From Pinus tabuliformis (lineage: Eukaryota > Streptophyta > Pinopsida > Pinales > Pinaceae): a stretch of 64,000 nucleotides of DNA. The position numbers were made by a program, and so were the translations under genes. Under the pieces are notes generated by a model. That model searched no databases. It saw only the letters and a list, made by a program, of their open reading frames with translations, and was not told the DNA's origin. Of this stretch, positions 11,999-24,138 are shown one piece after another. Positions within the stretch are counted from its first letter, which is position 1. Each line of letters begins with the position of its first letter. The DNA is taken from NCBI GenBank assembly GCA_031772625.1, contig CM062817.1:951102842-951166841 (forward strand), given 5' to 3'.

Positions 11999-12637
11999 TA
12001 AGTTACAAAAAGCAAAGAAGAACATAATAGAACTTATACGTGTGATGAGGAAAATATATTTTTTCTCGTGGTGTTTGAGCTATAGCGCACGTTACAATGG
12101 TATACATGGCGTTATAACACATAACGGCTGAGTAGAAAGTCGCGTTAAGAAGTTACAAAATTACATTTTTTTTGCACGCACACGAATCGAAAATAAATTC
12201 ATAGCGTTACGAGACTAACGCGGGATTTCAGTTTAGTGAAGAGCGTTAGCACGCCTACATTTTAATCCAAACAACGCGTTAGCGTCAACACTGTTGACAT
12301 TTCAAAGGAGCTCTCTAAGATTTCAAAGGAGTACTTTAATGTTTAAGAAAAGTCACATGGTAATAGTTGACTCATATAAGGTTGTTAAGTTTTCGAAAAG
12401 AGTAACGTGAAGGTTTTTATGAGAGCGTTTCAAAAAGTGTGAGTGTGAGCTTTTTAATTAAAATTTTATAAAAGTGTAGTAAAGGTTTTTTTTGTTTTTA
12501 TATCTAAAGAATTCTTTTATATAAAAATAAATAAGGGTTTTATTGAAAGGGGTTTGTAAATTATTTTTTTTAAGTAAAAAAGGATTTTTTTAAGGGAGAA
12601 ATTTGAGGGTTTTTTGAAGAGAAATTTTTGAGGAAAG

Positions 12638-13530
12638 ATGGCTTTTTCAAATTTCCAACTCTAGTTTCCACTGTTTAAAGGGAAGGATTATGATGTGTGG
12701 GCCATTAAGATGATGACCACATTGCAGGAACATGATGTTTTGGATTATGTCTAGTTTGGATTTTTAAAACCTAAGAATGAAGCAAAAGAATGAGCTCTCA
12801 CTAGTGCATAGAGGAAATAGTGGAAGAAAAAAGAAGAATGCATAAGCATTGCAGCTTATCCAACATGGAGTGGACCGAGCAGTGTTCCAAAATATTATGA
12901 TCATGTCTTCAGCAAAGGAAGCATGGGATGTTTTGGCGACAAGCTATAAAGATATGACCAAATTTAATATTGCTAAGTTGCAGAATACTAAGAGAGATTT
13001 TGAAACTCTGCAAATGAAGGAGACAAAGGACATCGATTCTTTCATGAATCAGGTCATGACTGTTGTAAATCAGTTAAAAATTTATGGTGAGGAAATTAAA
13101 GTGCAAACAGTGGTTGAGAAGGTCTTCAAATCTTTGACTACCAAATTTGATGTTGTGGTCGCAGCCATAGAAGAAGCCAAATCTTTGGCATCATTCATAG
13201 TTGATGAGTTGATGGGATCACTTCAATCGCATGAGGTAAGGATAAAGAAAAATAAGGATTTCAATTTAGAAACTTCTTTCAAAAGTCAGGTTTCTATTTC
13301 AAGAGACAAAGGTTGAGGTAGAAGTAGATCGAGAGGTAGAGGAGGAGGCGAATATATGGTGGTCAGAGAGATGGTCGAGAAGAGCATGAACATGGAAGTG
13401 GAAGCAACTACAGAAGCTTCAACAATAATCAAAGCATTGACAAATCAAAGGTGAGATGTTATTATTGTAATAAATTTGGCCACTATGCCCGTGATTGTAG
13501 GAAGAAGGTAACTGATCAAGGGAAATAGAG
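12638..13530 (+). pseudogene. Copia B gag
   Basis: The ATG at 12638 opens MAFSNF, then FKGKDYDVWAIKM, the start of the UBN2-type Copia gag. An open frame (12849-13316) covers the capsid-like helical part: EAWDVLATSYKD, KLQNTKRDFETLQMKE, DSFMNQVMTVVNQLK. A zinc knuckle CYYCNKFGHYARDC (CX2CX4HX4C) at 13457-13498 would bind element RNA. Stops at the 5' end (for example TAG after FQL) and frameshifts near 13316 break it. The 12000-12637 leader is AT-rich and noncoding. Confidence 0.9.
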
Positions 13531-13579
13531 AGTTGATCACTACAAAGATTACTAGCTCTGTGTTCCTAGATTTCCATAC

Positions 13580-14120
13580 ATGCATGAACCTTCTGATAAT
13601 GTGTGGCTATTGAATAGTGGTTACAGTAGCCATATGACAGGAAACAAGAATTTGGTTGGAAATTTGGATCAATATGTCAAAGCAGAGGTAAAGTTGGCCA
13701 CTGACAAGGCTATGGCTGTAGATGGAAAAGGAGTGGTCAACATTCTGACCAGTAAGGGGGAGATGAAGAAAATCTCAGAGGTATATTATGTTCCTAGTCT
13801 TAAACATAATTTGATAAGTGTTGGTCAATTGACATAGAAAGGATATAGAGTTATCTTTCAAGGTCAAGAATGTGTTATATATGAAAAACCCTCAAGCAAG
13901 AAGATGATAGTGAAGGTGCAGATGACGAGGAATAGAATCTTTCCTCTAATTATGAATTACAATGATCCGATCAGTTCTTTTACTGTTTCATTTTCTCATG
14001 ATCATTGGTTATGGCACTTTCAATTTGGACACTTGCACTTTTTTATTTAAGATTGTTGCAGCAGAAATAAATGGTCACGCGATTACTTCCCATCAAATAA
14101 CCTGCGTGTACTTGTAAGTG
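13580..14120 (+). pseudogene. Copia B protease and GAG-pre-integrase
   Basis: The open frame 13580-13837 has VWLLNSGYSSHMTGN. The usual Asp of the D-S-G active site is Asn, so the protease would be inactive even if translated. VYYVPSLKHNLISVGQLT ends the domain, followed by a TAG. A GAG-pre-integrase block HDHWLWHFQFGHLHF lies near 13998-14042. Confidence 0.9.
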
Positions 14121-15060
14121 TCTCATCTTGGGAAAGAAACACCATGAAAGTTTTCCAAATGGAGTTCCATACCAAGCGAAGCAACCCCTTGAGATAGTGC
14201 ATACATACTTGTGTGGACCTATAAGGACACATTTAATTAGTGGAAGTAGTTACTTCCTCACTTTCATTGATGACCACAACAGAAAGACTTGGGTTTTGTT
14301 CTTGAAGCAGAAGTCTAAATCTTTTGCAATGTTTAAAGAATTCAAAGCCTTAGTAGAGAACCAAAGTGATTGACAGATCAAGGTATTGATGTGAGATCGT
14401 GGTGGAGAATATGATTCAAAGGCATTCCATGATTACTATAAACAACACGGAATCAGAAGACACTTTACAACTAGATACACATCACAGCAGAATGGTGTAG
14501 CAGAGAGAAATAACAAAACCATTATGAATATGACAAGAAGCATGTTGAAAGGAAGAAACTTTTCTAATGAGTACTGGGCAGAAGCAATTTCATGTGTTAT
14601 TTATGTGATCAACAGATCTCCTACAAAGAGTGTGATGAACTGAGTCCCAGAACAAGCATGGTCAGGTATGTATTGCAACGTATCTCATATCAAAGCGTTT
14701 GAATGTGTAGTTTATGCACATGTGCCTAAGGTGCAAAGAGGAAAATTCGATGATAAAAGTGAAATATGCATATTTACTAGTTATATTTAACAATCAAAAG
14801 CTTACAAATTGTATAACCCTGTCACAAAGAGGACCATAATTAGCAGAGATGTTGTGTTCAAATAACAAGAGTCATGGAATGGAACTATAGACAAAACAAT
14901 TGATGCACAAGTGCCATTGATGGAACAAGATGATGTATTAGAAAAGGAGAAGCAAGAATCACAGGTGAAGGCACCAAACAAAGACACACTAACAAGGGAT
15001 CCAAGGTTTTCAAAGCAACATGGATCTTCAAGAGATCAACAGATCTAGATTCTCCTAACA
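14121..15060 (+). pseudogene. Copia B integrase
   Basis: The frame 14128-14373 reads LGKKHHESFPNG, QPLEIVHTYLCGP and YFLTFIDDHNRKTWV, the integrase core with its first catalytic Asp replaced in HTYLCGP (family HTDLCGP). GVAERNNKT and MLKGRNFSNEYWAEA near 14490-14585 are the next core motifs. Stops at 14371, 14391 and 14641 interrupt it. From about 14850 it turns acidic and linker-like. Confidence 0.88.
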
Positions 15061-15149
15061 ATCAATCAGGTGATGAATAAAGAAATGGTAAGAGAAAGAT
15101 GAGAAGTCTAAAATATATTTATGATTATTTGGATGTTAGTTAAAATTTT

Positions 15150-15900
15150 GCATTGTTGTCATTCTAACCTTCTTCGTTTGAAGAAGCAACGAGAGATGAA
15201 ATTGGGTGCAAGTCGTGGATGAAGAAATTGAAGCTATTGAAAATAATGATACATTGTATTTGGTTGATTTTCCAAAGAGAAAAGATGTCGTTGTCGTAAA
15301 GTGGGTGTACAAGACAAACTTGAATGAGAAAGGTGAAATTGACAAATTTAAACCTAGACTTGTACCAAAAGGATTCTCGCAGCAACTATGAATAGATTTT
15401 GGAGAAACATTTACTCTGGTAGCCAGATTGGATATTGTAAGAGCAGCTCTAGCCACATCATATCAGAACAAGTGGAAAGTATATCAAATGGATGTGAAAT
15501 CATCTTTATTGAATGGAATTCTAGAAGAATATATTTATGTGCTGCAACCTCCACGATATGCAGTTGAAGGTAAGAAAGAGAAAGTTTACAGGTTGAAGAA
15601 AGCATTCTATGGATGAAGAAAGTGGATAGAGCTTGATATAGCAGATTTGACAGCTATATGATCAATAATGGATTTTGCAGAAGTAACATTGAACCTACCT
15701 TGTACACAAAGGTATATGAGCATGGACAAATTTTGATTGTTTGCTTATATGTTGATGACATGATTTTTACATGTGATTTTTAGTTAGATGAATTTAAAGC
15801 ATACATGACGAAATAATTTGGGATGATAGATCTTGGTCTCTTGAAATATTTTCTTGGCATAGAAGTTGAGCAATTTGAAAAATGAATTTTTATTTGTCAA
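15150..15900 (+). pseudogene. Copia B reverse transcriptase
   Basis: Frames at 15206-15391 and 15428-15616 carry QVVDEEIEAIENNDT, VKWVYKTNLNEKGEIDKFK, then VYQMDVKSSLLNGILEEYIYV. The catalytic block CLYVDDMIFT is intact near 15743-15770 (YVDD), although the reading frame around it contains stops. Confidence 0.92.
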
Positions 15901-15904
15901 AATA

Positions 15905-16712
15905 AATATGCCAAAGATTTGTTGAAATATTTAGGATGGAAAATTGTAAACATATCCCTACACAAGTTGCAATAGGTGCAAACTTAAGCATGGATGATGA
16001 AGGATCAGATGTCAATCCAACTCTATTAAAAAGATTGGTTGGCAGCCTCATGTACCTCGCAACTACAAGACGGCATATCATGCAAGGAGTGAGTTTTATT
16101 TCCATATTTATGGAGACTCCAAAAGACAAACATTGGAGTGCAGGAAAAAGAATTCTGAGATACATAGCAGGAACTAGAGATTGTGGAATAATGTATGTAA
16201 GCACATAAAATAAGGATTTGATTCGATACACAGATAGTGATTTTGCACGAAGTTTGGATGATAGGAAAAGCACTTTTTGTTTTTTGTTCCATCTTGGTTC
16301 AGGTGTGATTTCATTGGCATCTAAGAAACAACCCATTGTGACACTTTCGTCAATAGAAGCAGAATATGCAGTAGCAACATCAGCAGAATGTCAAGCAGTG
16401 TGGTAAGAAGAGTATTTGATGGACTCAAGAAGAAACACCAAGGATCAATAACAATATATTGTTACAGCACCTCAACGATTGGACTATCCAAGAATAGTGT
16501 GTTTCATTAGAAGAGCAAACATATTGATACTAGATATCACTTTATGAGAGAACTTGTGAGCAATGGAGAAGTTCACTTGAAGCCTTGTAAATCTAGTGAT
16601 CAATTAGCTGATATATTTACTAATTCATTAGAAAAATATGTGTTTGATTTTCATAGAAGAAACTTGGGTGTTGTAAGCCTAGTTGAGACATACACCAACA
16701 GGCATGTTTGAG
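15905..16712 (+). pseudogene. Copia B RNase H
   Basis: VNPTLLKRLVGSLMYLATTR at 16012 onward is the Copia connection segment. YTDSDFARSLDDRKST holds the first RNase H Asp, and LSSIEAEYAVATSAECQAVW the Glu block. A C-terminal part with HFMRELVSNGEVHLKPCKSS lies near 16535. The frame has a TAA at 16207 and further shifts. Confidence 0.92.
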
Positions 16713-16748
16713 TTGTCATGAGTCATGTTTTAGTTTAGCGTTCATAAT

Positions 16749-17052
16749 TAAGGGGGAGTGTTAAAATAAGCTAATTACTCCCGCATGAGGAGTTGGCTAA
16801 AATTAGAGAGTTAGTTAACTGTGTTGAGGGTTGAGTGTTGGAGTGTTGAGTCATTTCAAGTTAAGTGATAGACCAATTTTAGTGTGTGGTTGCATGTTGA
16901 GATATTTTAGGTGAGTCACTAGTTGAAAAGGTTTAAATACCCTTCACCGGGTTCATTGTAACAATCAAGTTTTGTGTGATCAATAGAAGAGGAGCCACAG
17001 CTCATGTGTCTTGCGTGTGAAATTGTGTTTTGTCTCCTCTGCCTTTCCAACA
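16749..17052 (+). repeat. Polypurine tract and 3' LTR of Copia B
   Basis: AAGGGGGAG (16750-16758) primes plus-strand synthesis. The LTR runs 16759-17052 with a TATA-like GTTTAAATACCC near 16934. It ends CCTTTCCAACA. Confidence 0.93.
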
Positions 17053-18425
17053 AAATTCATCTATCAGATATTAATTCCATCCCAAGTGGCTACCACAATA
17101 TTCTTGAACAGGGCCCTCTAATGCTTTCCTACTATTCTCCCAAACATCTCCTCCTCCCCCTCTCTAACCTCCATCAATGGATGGAAAGGAAACCCACTCA
17201 GAGTTGTCACAGTGTCTATTTCAAAAGAGTTCTTCGTTTTTGCTATGATCTATAGCTCCCCCAAGCTTGGGCCATCGTAAGGAATGTGGAAGGAGTCTAG
17301 TTTCTCCTCCTCGATCAAACCTTGCCAACCAAATCTCGATCACATACTGAATGTATTGAAACCTAATTATGAGATAATAATATTGACTTATATAATTTAC
17401 CTCCTTGACCAACTCCTGAAATGCATCTTCCAAGAGAAAAGCACAAGCTCCCAACCCACTTTGTTCCTTCAATTCGATAGAGTTATGAGCGAAGAGAGCA
17501 ATGAACAAGAATCCTTTAGGAATAATCTCTTCCGCTCTCACACCTAAGAATGTTGCAAAGTCTTGTTTGAATTAGTTGAGATACGCATTGGCTACTACAT
17601 CCCTGGATATGTAGACATGCCCACTATTCCATCCAGGGGAACATTTATCCTCAATGATAGCAGGAACCTCAAAATTGAAAACAATTAATATACCATCTTC
17701 ATCAGTGGTAAATTAGATTTGATCTGATGAGAAAATTAAATGAAATAACCATAGGGCTTAATGTCTTTCGCACTCACTTTTGAAACCCAATGGAGGTTGG
17801 TGGAGGAATGGAAGAAATGGAGGGTTTGTCGTGGGAAAAGTCACCTGTAGTGCAATCCCAACACGACTGGTGCAAAGTAACATATAGTCGGTGAAAGCGT
17901 ATCTTCATTGTTCCCAACAACTTTTAGAATTCATGTTCTTTCATATCTAAATATAATTTGAAATGCACCTCAAAATGAAGGAAATGTTTGAAACAGTATG
18001 TTGTAATCATTCGATGCAAGATTAGCGAAGTGAACCTGAAATTCTGGGACATCGAGGTAGTGGCGAATAAAAAAGGATTTGACAACTGTGACGATGGTGT
18101 CAACTGTGAAAAGAGTATTCATCCTAGTTTCACACCCAAAGTCTGTGATGCAAAACACACCATCTACGACCTTTTTCAAATATTTGATGTTCTAGTAGAT
18201 CCAGTGTTCTAACAGGGCTTGAGGGCCAGAACAATCTTTAACTACACGAACATCAATGTTATAATATGGTGTAGTGCATTAAGATATGGGAACTAAGATT
18301 TAAGCAGCAAGCCTTGATTAGGTTAATAGAATTACCTGCACAAAGGGAGAATGGGAGGCATAACTTGAATCTCCATTTCCTCCCTTCATGTTGAGCACAT
18401 TCTCAAGATTTTTTGATGTCTCCAT
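17053..18425 (-). pseudogene. SABATH carboxyl-methyltransferase pseudogene, exons 1-4
   Basis: SABATH enzymes methylate carboxyl groups of small molecules such as salicylate, jasmonate or auxin, using S-adenosylmethionine. Exon 1 (18425-18336) is intact: METSKNLENVLNMKGGNGD then SSYASHSPFVQ, followed by a GTAATT donor, the family's usual first intron site. Exon 2 has a degraded SAM site VKDCSGPQALL (family DLGCSSGPN), PEFQVHFANLASNDYN, YFAPVVLG, LFPRQTLHFFHSSTNLHWVS. Intron 2 spans 17777-17668. Exon 3 (17667-17401) has EDKCSPGWNSGHVYIS, FATFLGVRAEEIIPKG and LEDAFQELVKE. Intron 3 is 17400-17321. Exon 4 (LIEEEKLDSFHIPYDGPSL) runs into Copia B at 17053. At least six in-frame stops and a one-base frame slip at the exon 3/4 junction mark it as dead. 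The substrate cannot be predicted. Confidence 0.88.
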
Positions 18426-18589
18426 TTCGCTGCAATTATTTCGAAGTAATGCAAAATTTCCGAAGAATGGTCAGTCCGAAATGTGAGTAGTGATGAGTAG
18501 GTTGCATGCAGAGCGAATTTTTAGGAGTTGTCTTTAGTGCGAGCTTTTCGACTTTCCGATCTTGAATTCGGCAGAAAATTTTGAGGTAA

Positions 18590-18645
18590 AACCTTGATGT
18601 GTTATTTAAACCGGTTTTTTGACTGTATATATGAATTTTCCACCC
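18590..18645 (-). promoter_or_regulatory. Possible core promoter of the SABATH pseudogene
   Basis: On the minus strand, CATATATACAG (about 18632-18642) and GGTTTAAATAAC (about 18605-18620) lie roughly 180-215 bp before the exon 1 ATG. They are TATA-like, but such boxes are common in AT-rich DNA. Confidence 0.25.
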
Positions 18646-19229
18646 TCAAAAACCCCTAAGGCACTTAGATTGTGCAGGGGTTACCCATCAAACATGTGAT
18701 TTCAATAAATTACTGCCGGAAATTAAACCGGAAAAACTCACTAGAAAAACTTCCAAAAAAATCAAATTAAAAACAACTCGGAATGACGTCAATATTCTAA
18801 AGTTATGATGATGATGTCAAAATTGTATTGACTATAAAGATGATTTCATCAATCTGATGTCATATCTAATATTTCAAAAGTTGCTTTTATATCGAAGGGA
18901 TTAGGTTGGTAAATTTAATGGGTTGATAAATTTAATATTTTTAATGATATTTTTATATCTTTCGTGATTAATAAACAACTTCTACCCTAAAAATTTATAC
19001 ATAATAATGATGTCAAGCTATTGTATCTCAGCATTCTAACGTCATGTTGAGACTGCACCTTGTAATGTAGAAAAGATGTACCACATTAAAATATTCGATC
19101 GAAAGTGTGAGGTGGAGATCGAATTTGGAGGATAAATTGATAGCCACGAGGCGATTGAAGTATAAATACTATATTCCGGTAACGTTCAGCGTGGTATTAT
19201 TTAAAATTCCAATCATGGTTGCCAGTCAG

Positions 19230-19660
19230 GAAAGAAATAAACGTCGCGGATATTTTGTGTGCAAAGAAATTTTCCTTCTCCGTGCAGAACTCACGACGAA
19301 CTTCTCATCCTGCCCTCAGCGTCTTATGTTTCTTAGACACACATAATTTGTTTTTAGATGGTGAGTGCCGATTTTTTCGCACTAATTTTTATACTATAAT
19401 CGGAAATATCGACGTGGACAAAAGTGGGTCTCATAATCTTGTGGTAAAGTATGACCACGATGAATAATATTGTGGACGTGGACAGCGTATGAAATGAAAC
19501 GTCATGGTAAAATGTAGGATCACGATGAATAATATTGAAAAAATGTAAAGTGTAGGTGACATTTCATCAACTTCGTCATGGAATTTTTTATTGTACATTC
19601 AAATTTTATGTTTATTCCATTTCCAAAAGGTCATCGAGAGACGGAAAAAGCGATTTTGTA
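19230..19660 (+). repeat. Dispersed repeat R1, copy 1
   Basis: Shares ordered blocks with 20755-21303: GTGTGCAAAGAAATTTTCC, TTTCTTAGACAC, AATTTGTTTTTAGATGGTGA, GTGCCGATTTTTTCGC, AAGTGGGTCTCATAATC, TGGTAAAATGTA, ATGTAAAGTGTAGGTGACAT. No protein domain is visible in the open frames here (19107-19467). The element class is unknown. Confidence 0.75.
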
Positions 19661-20754
19661 ACCATACGAAGTTACATAACCAAATTGTGTATGTTAAAAT
19701 GGTGATTGTTTGAGAGGTTTCATGTAATTTAGAGAGTTATATTTTGACCTGGAGCAATAAGAATTACAATTCCTTTTCTAGTGGACATTTCTGGGATACA
19801 TTGTCAAAATATTACCAAGAAAATTTCTATGTTAATTTATGTGACTCAATTTTTCTTTTAAACTGCATTATTATTTCTTATAGATTCCAAGATACAAACA
19901 TTATTGATTAATAAAATTATTTTAATTTTTATATTAATCATGAAATAATAATGGAAAATAAATAAATTTTATATGGATAAATTGATTATAGATTTTTTTC
20001 GATGTTTATAAGATAATGAAAATATTACTTTTAAAAAATCTTTAAAATAGTATTTAGTTATGTGTCATATAATTATTAAGATTTAAGATTTAATTATATG
20101 TAAAATTTTTAAAATAGTATTTAGTTATGTGTCATATAATTATTAAGATTTAAGATTTAATTATATGTAAAATTTTAGGCTTTTTATTTTTATTTTTGAA
20201 AGTGGTAATATATATATAAATTATTTTTACATATTTAAAAGGAAATGTTTATGCAAGATTTGCAATGTAAATGGATTAGTTTTTATTTTGGATTTTTGAC
20301 GCATAACATTGAGACAACGAAAGCTTTGAAATTGATATTAAATTAATATTTTAGAAAATAAAAATTATAATAATAGAAAGTTACATCATAAAATATATAT
20401 TAGCTATAAATAAATGAAAATAATATTAAAAAATAATAAAATTTAGTTTGTAATGTTAAATTTTATCTATATATATATTTTGTTAATTTTATTTACTTGA
20501 AATTAAGATTTTCCATATCAAAAACTGTTTATGAAATAAAGTTAACAGGGTGCGAAAAAACCTCATTTTAACATAACATTTTTACTTTCATATCCATATT
20601 TTTATCCAGTTTTTAATTTATCAGCTCACAATCTGTTAATACTCAATACTCCAATTTAACTATATTGAAAGTAAACAACAAGTACGGACTATTACATAGC
20701 AATTGTTTAATATTCTAGTCTAAATTACCAATCAAATAACACAACAGTTATTTG
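19661..20754. other. AT-rich DNA with a 67-bp tandem duplication (20041-20175)
   Basis: No gene. TTTAAAATAGTATTTAGTTA and following bases is repeated at a 67-bp spacing (20041 and 20108), nearly perfectly. The stretch lies between the two R1 copies, so it could be the inside of an element if those copies are its ends. Confidence 0.6.
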
Positions 20755-21303
20755 GTGTGCAGTGAAATTTTCCTCTGTGCAGTCCGGGTTAAAATTAGTA
20801 GTCCCTCATGAGGGTTCTAGATTTTCTTAGACACGAAAATGTTCAATTTGTTTTTAGATAATGAGTGCCGATTTTTTCGCTCACAAGTTTTATACTCTAA
20901 TTGAAAATATTGACGCAGACAAAATTGGGTCTCATAATTGGGTGATAAAGTATGTATCCAAGCGCCTATGAGTGGAACCTGATGGTAAAATGTATGACTG
21001 ATATAAATAATGTTGTAAAAATGTGGAACGTGATGGTAAAATGTATGACCGCGATGAATAATGTTGTAAAAATGTAAAGCGTAGGTGTCATTTCATCACC
21101 TTTGTCATAGAATTTTTATTACACACTCACACTTTATATTATTCCATCTCCAAAAAGTCATCTAGAATGCAACATGTCAACTAGTATGTTCAGTTATTCA
21201 AATCGTCATAGAATTTTTATCGCACACTCACACTTTATATTATTCCATCTCCAAAAAGTCATCTAGAACGCAACATGTCAACTAGTATGTTCATTTATTC
21301 AAA
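20755..21303 (+). repeat. Dispersed repeat R1, copy 2, with internal duplications
   Basis: Homologous to 19230-19660 in the same orientation. It contains a 51-bp duplication (TGGAACCTGATGGTAAAATG at 20973 and its copy at 21024) and a 101-bp duplication (GTCATAGAATTTTTAT at 21104 and 21205). A third R1 copy is at 62570. Confidence 0.75.
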
Positions 21304-21499
21304 TGTGTATCCAATGGCCCCAGTGCCGGAACCGGCCTCTAGATTGGCCCGCCTCTAGATTGGTACGCAGAGGTCTCAGACCGGCATCATTAAATCTTGG
21401 TTCTGACTGAAATGCTTCAAAGGAAAACAGATATACAGTGTGCCAATGGGTGTCAAATAAGTAGGTATACATCTTTATGGGACAATTAATTTGTGAAAG

Positions 21500-21504
21500 T
21501 TAAG
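21500..21504. repeat. Target-site duplication of the Gypsy element, left copy
   Basis: TTAAG, matching TTAAG at 31518-31522. Confidence 0.93.
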
Positions 21505-24089
21505 TGTAACACCTAAGTTAACTTACCAATTACGAATAAAAAAATAAATAAATTACTATATAAAAATGCCTATCTTGGATTTTGGTAATTGATTCATTAT
21601 ATGCAATCACATAATTTTTGATTGTTTTAAATCATGAGTCTGTAGACTTGACATGCACCGGATCTAATGAATCCCACATATGGCATTAAAGTCGAAAGGT
21701 TTGAGTTTAAATGCGAATGATCCGCCATGTGATTTCCCCGTCCTTACGCCTGGGTTGACCTGCTGCCCTCTGTACCTGAAGCCATGTGGCAGGGAGACAT
21801 GGAGTAAGGCTGAGTGTGCTGGCCAGATGGGGCATGCTGCTCGCGCCATCTGTTTGGTGTTGATGCCGTTGATTGGGCTCATGTGATAGGACAATGGAGA
21901 TCTATTATGGTTATCGACCCTAACTAATTGGCTGTCCTCAGCCTCCTTGTCGTTCATTGTTGTCGTTGCTTCTGTGGTGTCTTGCTGCTCCACGAGGGTT
22001 TGTCGTTCTGCAAGGGTTTACTGTTTTGCAAAGGCTCGATGTCTTGATCAGGGTTATTGTTGGTCTAGGCATCGTCTGAAAATGATGAAGGTGGTAGCCT
22101 TTGCCAAAGCGGGGTGAGGTAAACCCCTTAGGCCATTGCTCAGTGGTCTTCTTAGCTTGTATGGCAGTGTTTTTTGTATAGTTGGACTGAGGTTTTTGAG
22201 CTGTGTTAACACTTGGTCAATGGTACACACGAAAGCCCCATGGCACTTCTAACACCCCCGACGACAATCAACTCCAGGATTTAGCCGTGGAAGGTAACTT
22301 CTGAACGCTTCTACACTTGCATGATTTAATTCGTTTGGTTTTTTTCATATTGCTCATACTATTTGCTCGCTATGGACATCGAAGCTGCCTCTTACGAAAA
22401 TCAACAACCTCTAGGTAACAAATCTTCCCTTATGTTCATTTACCAGGTTTGTTCGACTTTTCCATAAGGTTTTCCTAACTTAAGGTTTCAGTTGCCTGAC
22501 AGGTAACTATACAATGCTTAATGGTATTAGTGTTGGTGAAGGTCGTTCCTCATCAAAGCTTAAATTGCTCACAGCGTCATTGTTGGCCCTTCCAGGTTGG
22601 AATCTTACCTCTGGCATGAATTAAGTTATGGAACATTTCCCATATGGTCAAAGATAGAGACTCCACGTCGAACTAGTTCAAGTTTTATCATTCTGTTGAT
22701 TATGTAATTAATTAAACACACATGAATAGTTAAGGGAACTCTTTGTAGGCTCTTTTGGTAATTTTTGGGGAGAATACTCCCATTCTGTAATCGACAGAGA
22801 GTTTAAACTCTTTCCTGTGAAGGATTATTTTGTCAAGCGGCCACTTAAATGAACCAACCTGTGTTCTATTGTTTAAAATGTTTAATTTATGAATTATCGT
22901 TTCCGAGACTTTATTTGAACTGCTCGAATGTTTGGTAATGAATTAAGTTAATAGTTGTCGTAGTTATAATCATGGCTGAGAGGACCCTTCTCTTCTTCAT
23001 ACAAATATTAGTTATGATAATTGGAATTTGGTTTAGTTTCTTTGTTCAAGATATTTCTACGTTAAACAATTATTTCGTGTAATAGTGTAGTCAATAGATG
23101 GTGCAGCACCTGCATTCCAATAGTTCTATGAATCATGTTGTCTTTATATTTGAACTCTACAATTAATAGTTACATAATATCTGTGTTTCAATCTGCGTTC
23201 CAACAATTGTCTATTTACTATCTTACTATTGTAGTCATTTGTACAGAGTGTGTAAAACTACTCAGGTCATTCCACAGATTCTCAGTTACAGTACTATATA
23301 AATAATTTACTTCTCTATCTTACCAGTTTAACTTTGATTATAATGGATAGTGTACCGTAATCACTAAATGAGCATTCTCTTTCCTTTTAGTGTGTTATCT
23401 AGCAGTTCTATGGTTATTAGAATACACTGTCTACCATATGATTAAAGAAAAGTTGTTCTATTTCCTATAATTACACTTTTCCTTATGACTTCTAAATATA
23501 GTTTGTCATTCCAGAATTTATTCCATGATAGTTCAAGCATAACAATTTTACTCTGTCATTAAATGTTAATCTCTATATGCTATCATTAATTCTAGAAGAA
23601 ATTAACTGCAATACTTATCTATTCCACCTGTAGTTTCCAATAATTCCAAAAAGTCTCTCCTCCCAGCCACGAACCTGGCAATTATGTCGAGGTCCTCCCC
23701 CGAGCACTTTCTCTATTGGAACAATTTCTAGTTATAGTCAATGTCGTGGGCCTCCAGACTCCACTATCCAACGCCAATTCCTACACTTTATTCATAGTTC
23801 ATGAGCAACTTCCCACTGGTTTCCTCCCCAGCTCTAGGATAGTTCTCACCTTTTTCTCTTTTTCCCCTATATCTCCCTTTTCTAGGGCAGGGGCATAATT
23901 GTTTCTTGTAATTGTAGTAAATAGTTTCTTTTAATTAATCATGTTTCCATTTCTAATCACTCACAATTAGATAACAATTTAATATCTGACTTTCCAGCCT
24001 TGATAATACATAACAAAAAGTAAATGTAGTAAAACATAAACCAAATTAATAACCACAGTAAATCCTTTCAAGGAGCCAGGGGTGTTACA
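21505..24089 (-). repeat. 3' LTR of the Gypsy element
   Basis: 2585 bp, pairing with 28937-31517. Short open frames inside (for example 21664-21993) have no recognised domain. Confidence 0.97.
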
Positions 24090-24103
24090 TCTCCCCCCCC
24101 CCC
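24090..24103 (-). other. Polypurine tract of the Gypsy element
   Basis: Minus strand GGGGGGGGGGGAGA directly before the 3' LTR, where plus-strand DNA synthesis is primed. Confidence 0.9.
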
Positions 24104-24138
24104 ATGTGCGGAACACCATCCCTGGTGTTCCTTCTATT

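Larger units (their letters stand above)
11697..17052 (+). mobile_element. Copia B: complete but decayed Ty1/Copia retrotransposon
   Basis: Two LTRs (287 and 294 bp, both TGTTAAAATAAG...CTTTCCAACA), an initiator-Met primer-binding site, a polypurine tract AAGGGGGAG, and gag-protease-integrase-RT-RNase H in Copia order. The flanks AAAAT (11692-11696) and AAATT (17053-17057) form a 5-bp target duplication with one mismatch. By eye the LTRs differ at roughly one base in six, so the insertion is old. It sits inside the last exon of the SABATH pseudogene. It is a sister of Copia C at 33026. Confidence 0.93.
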
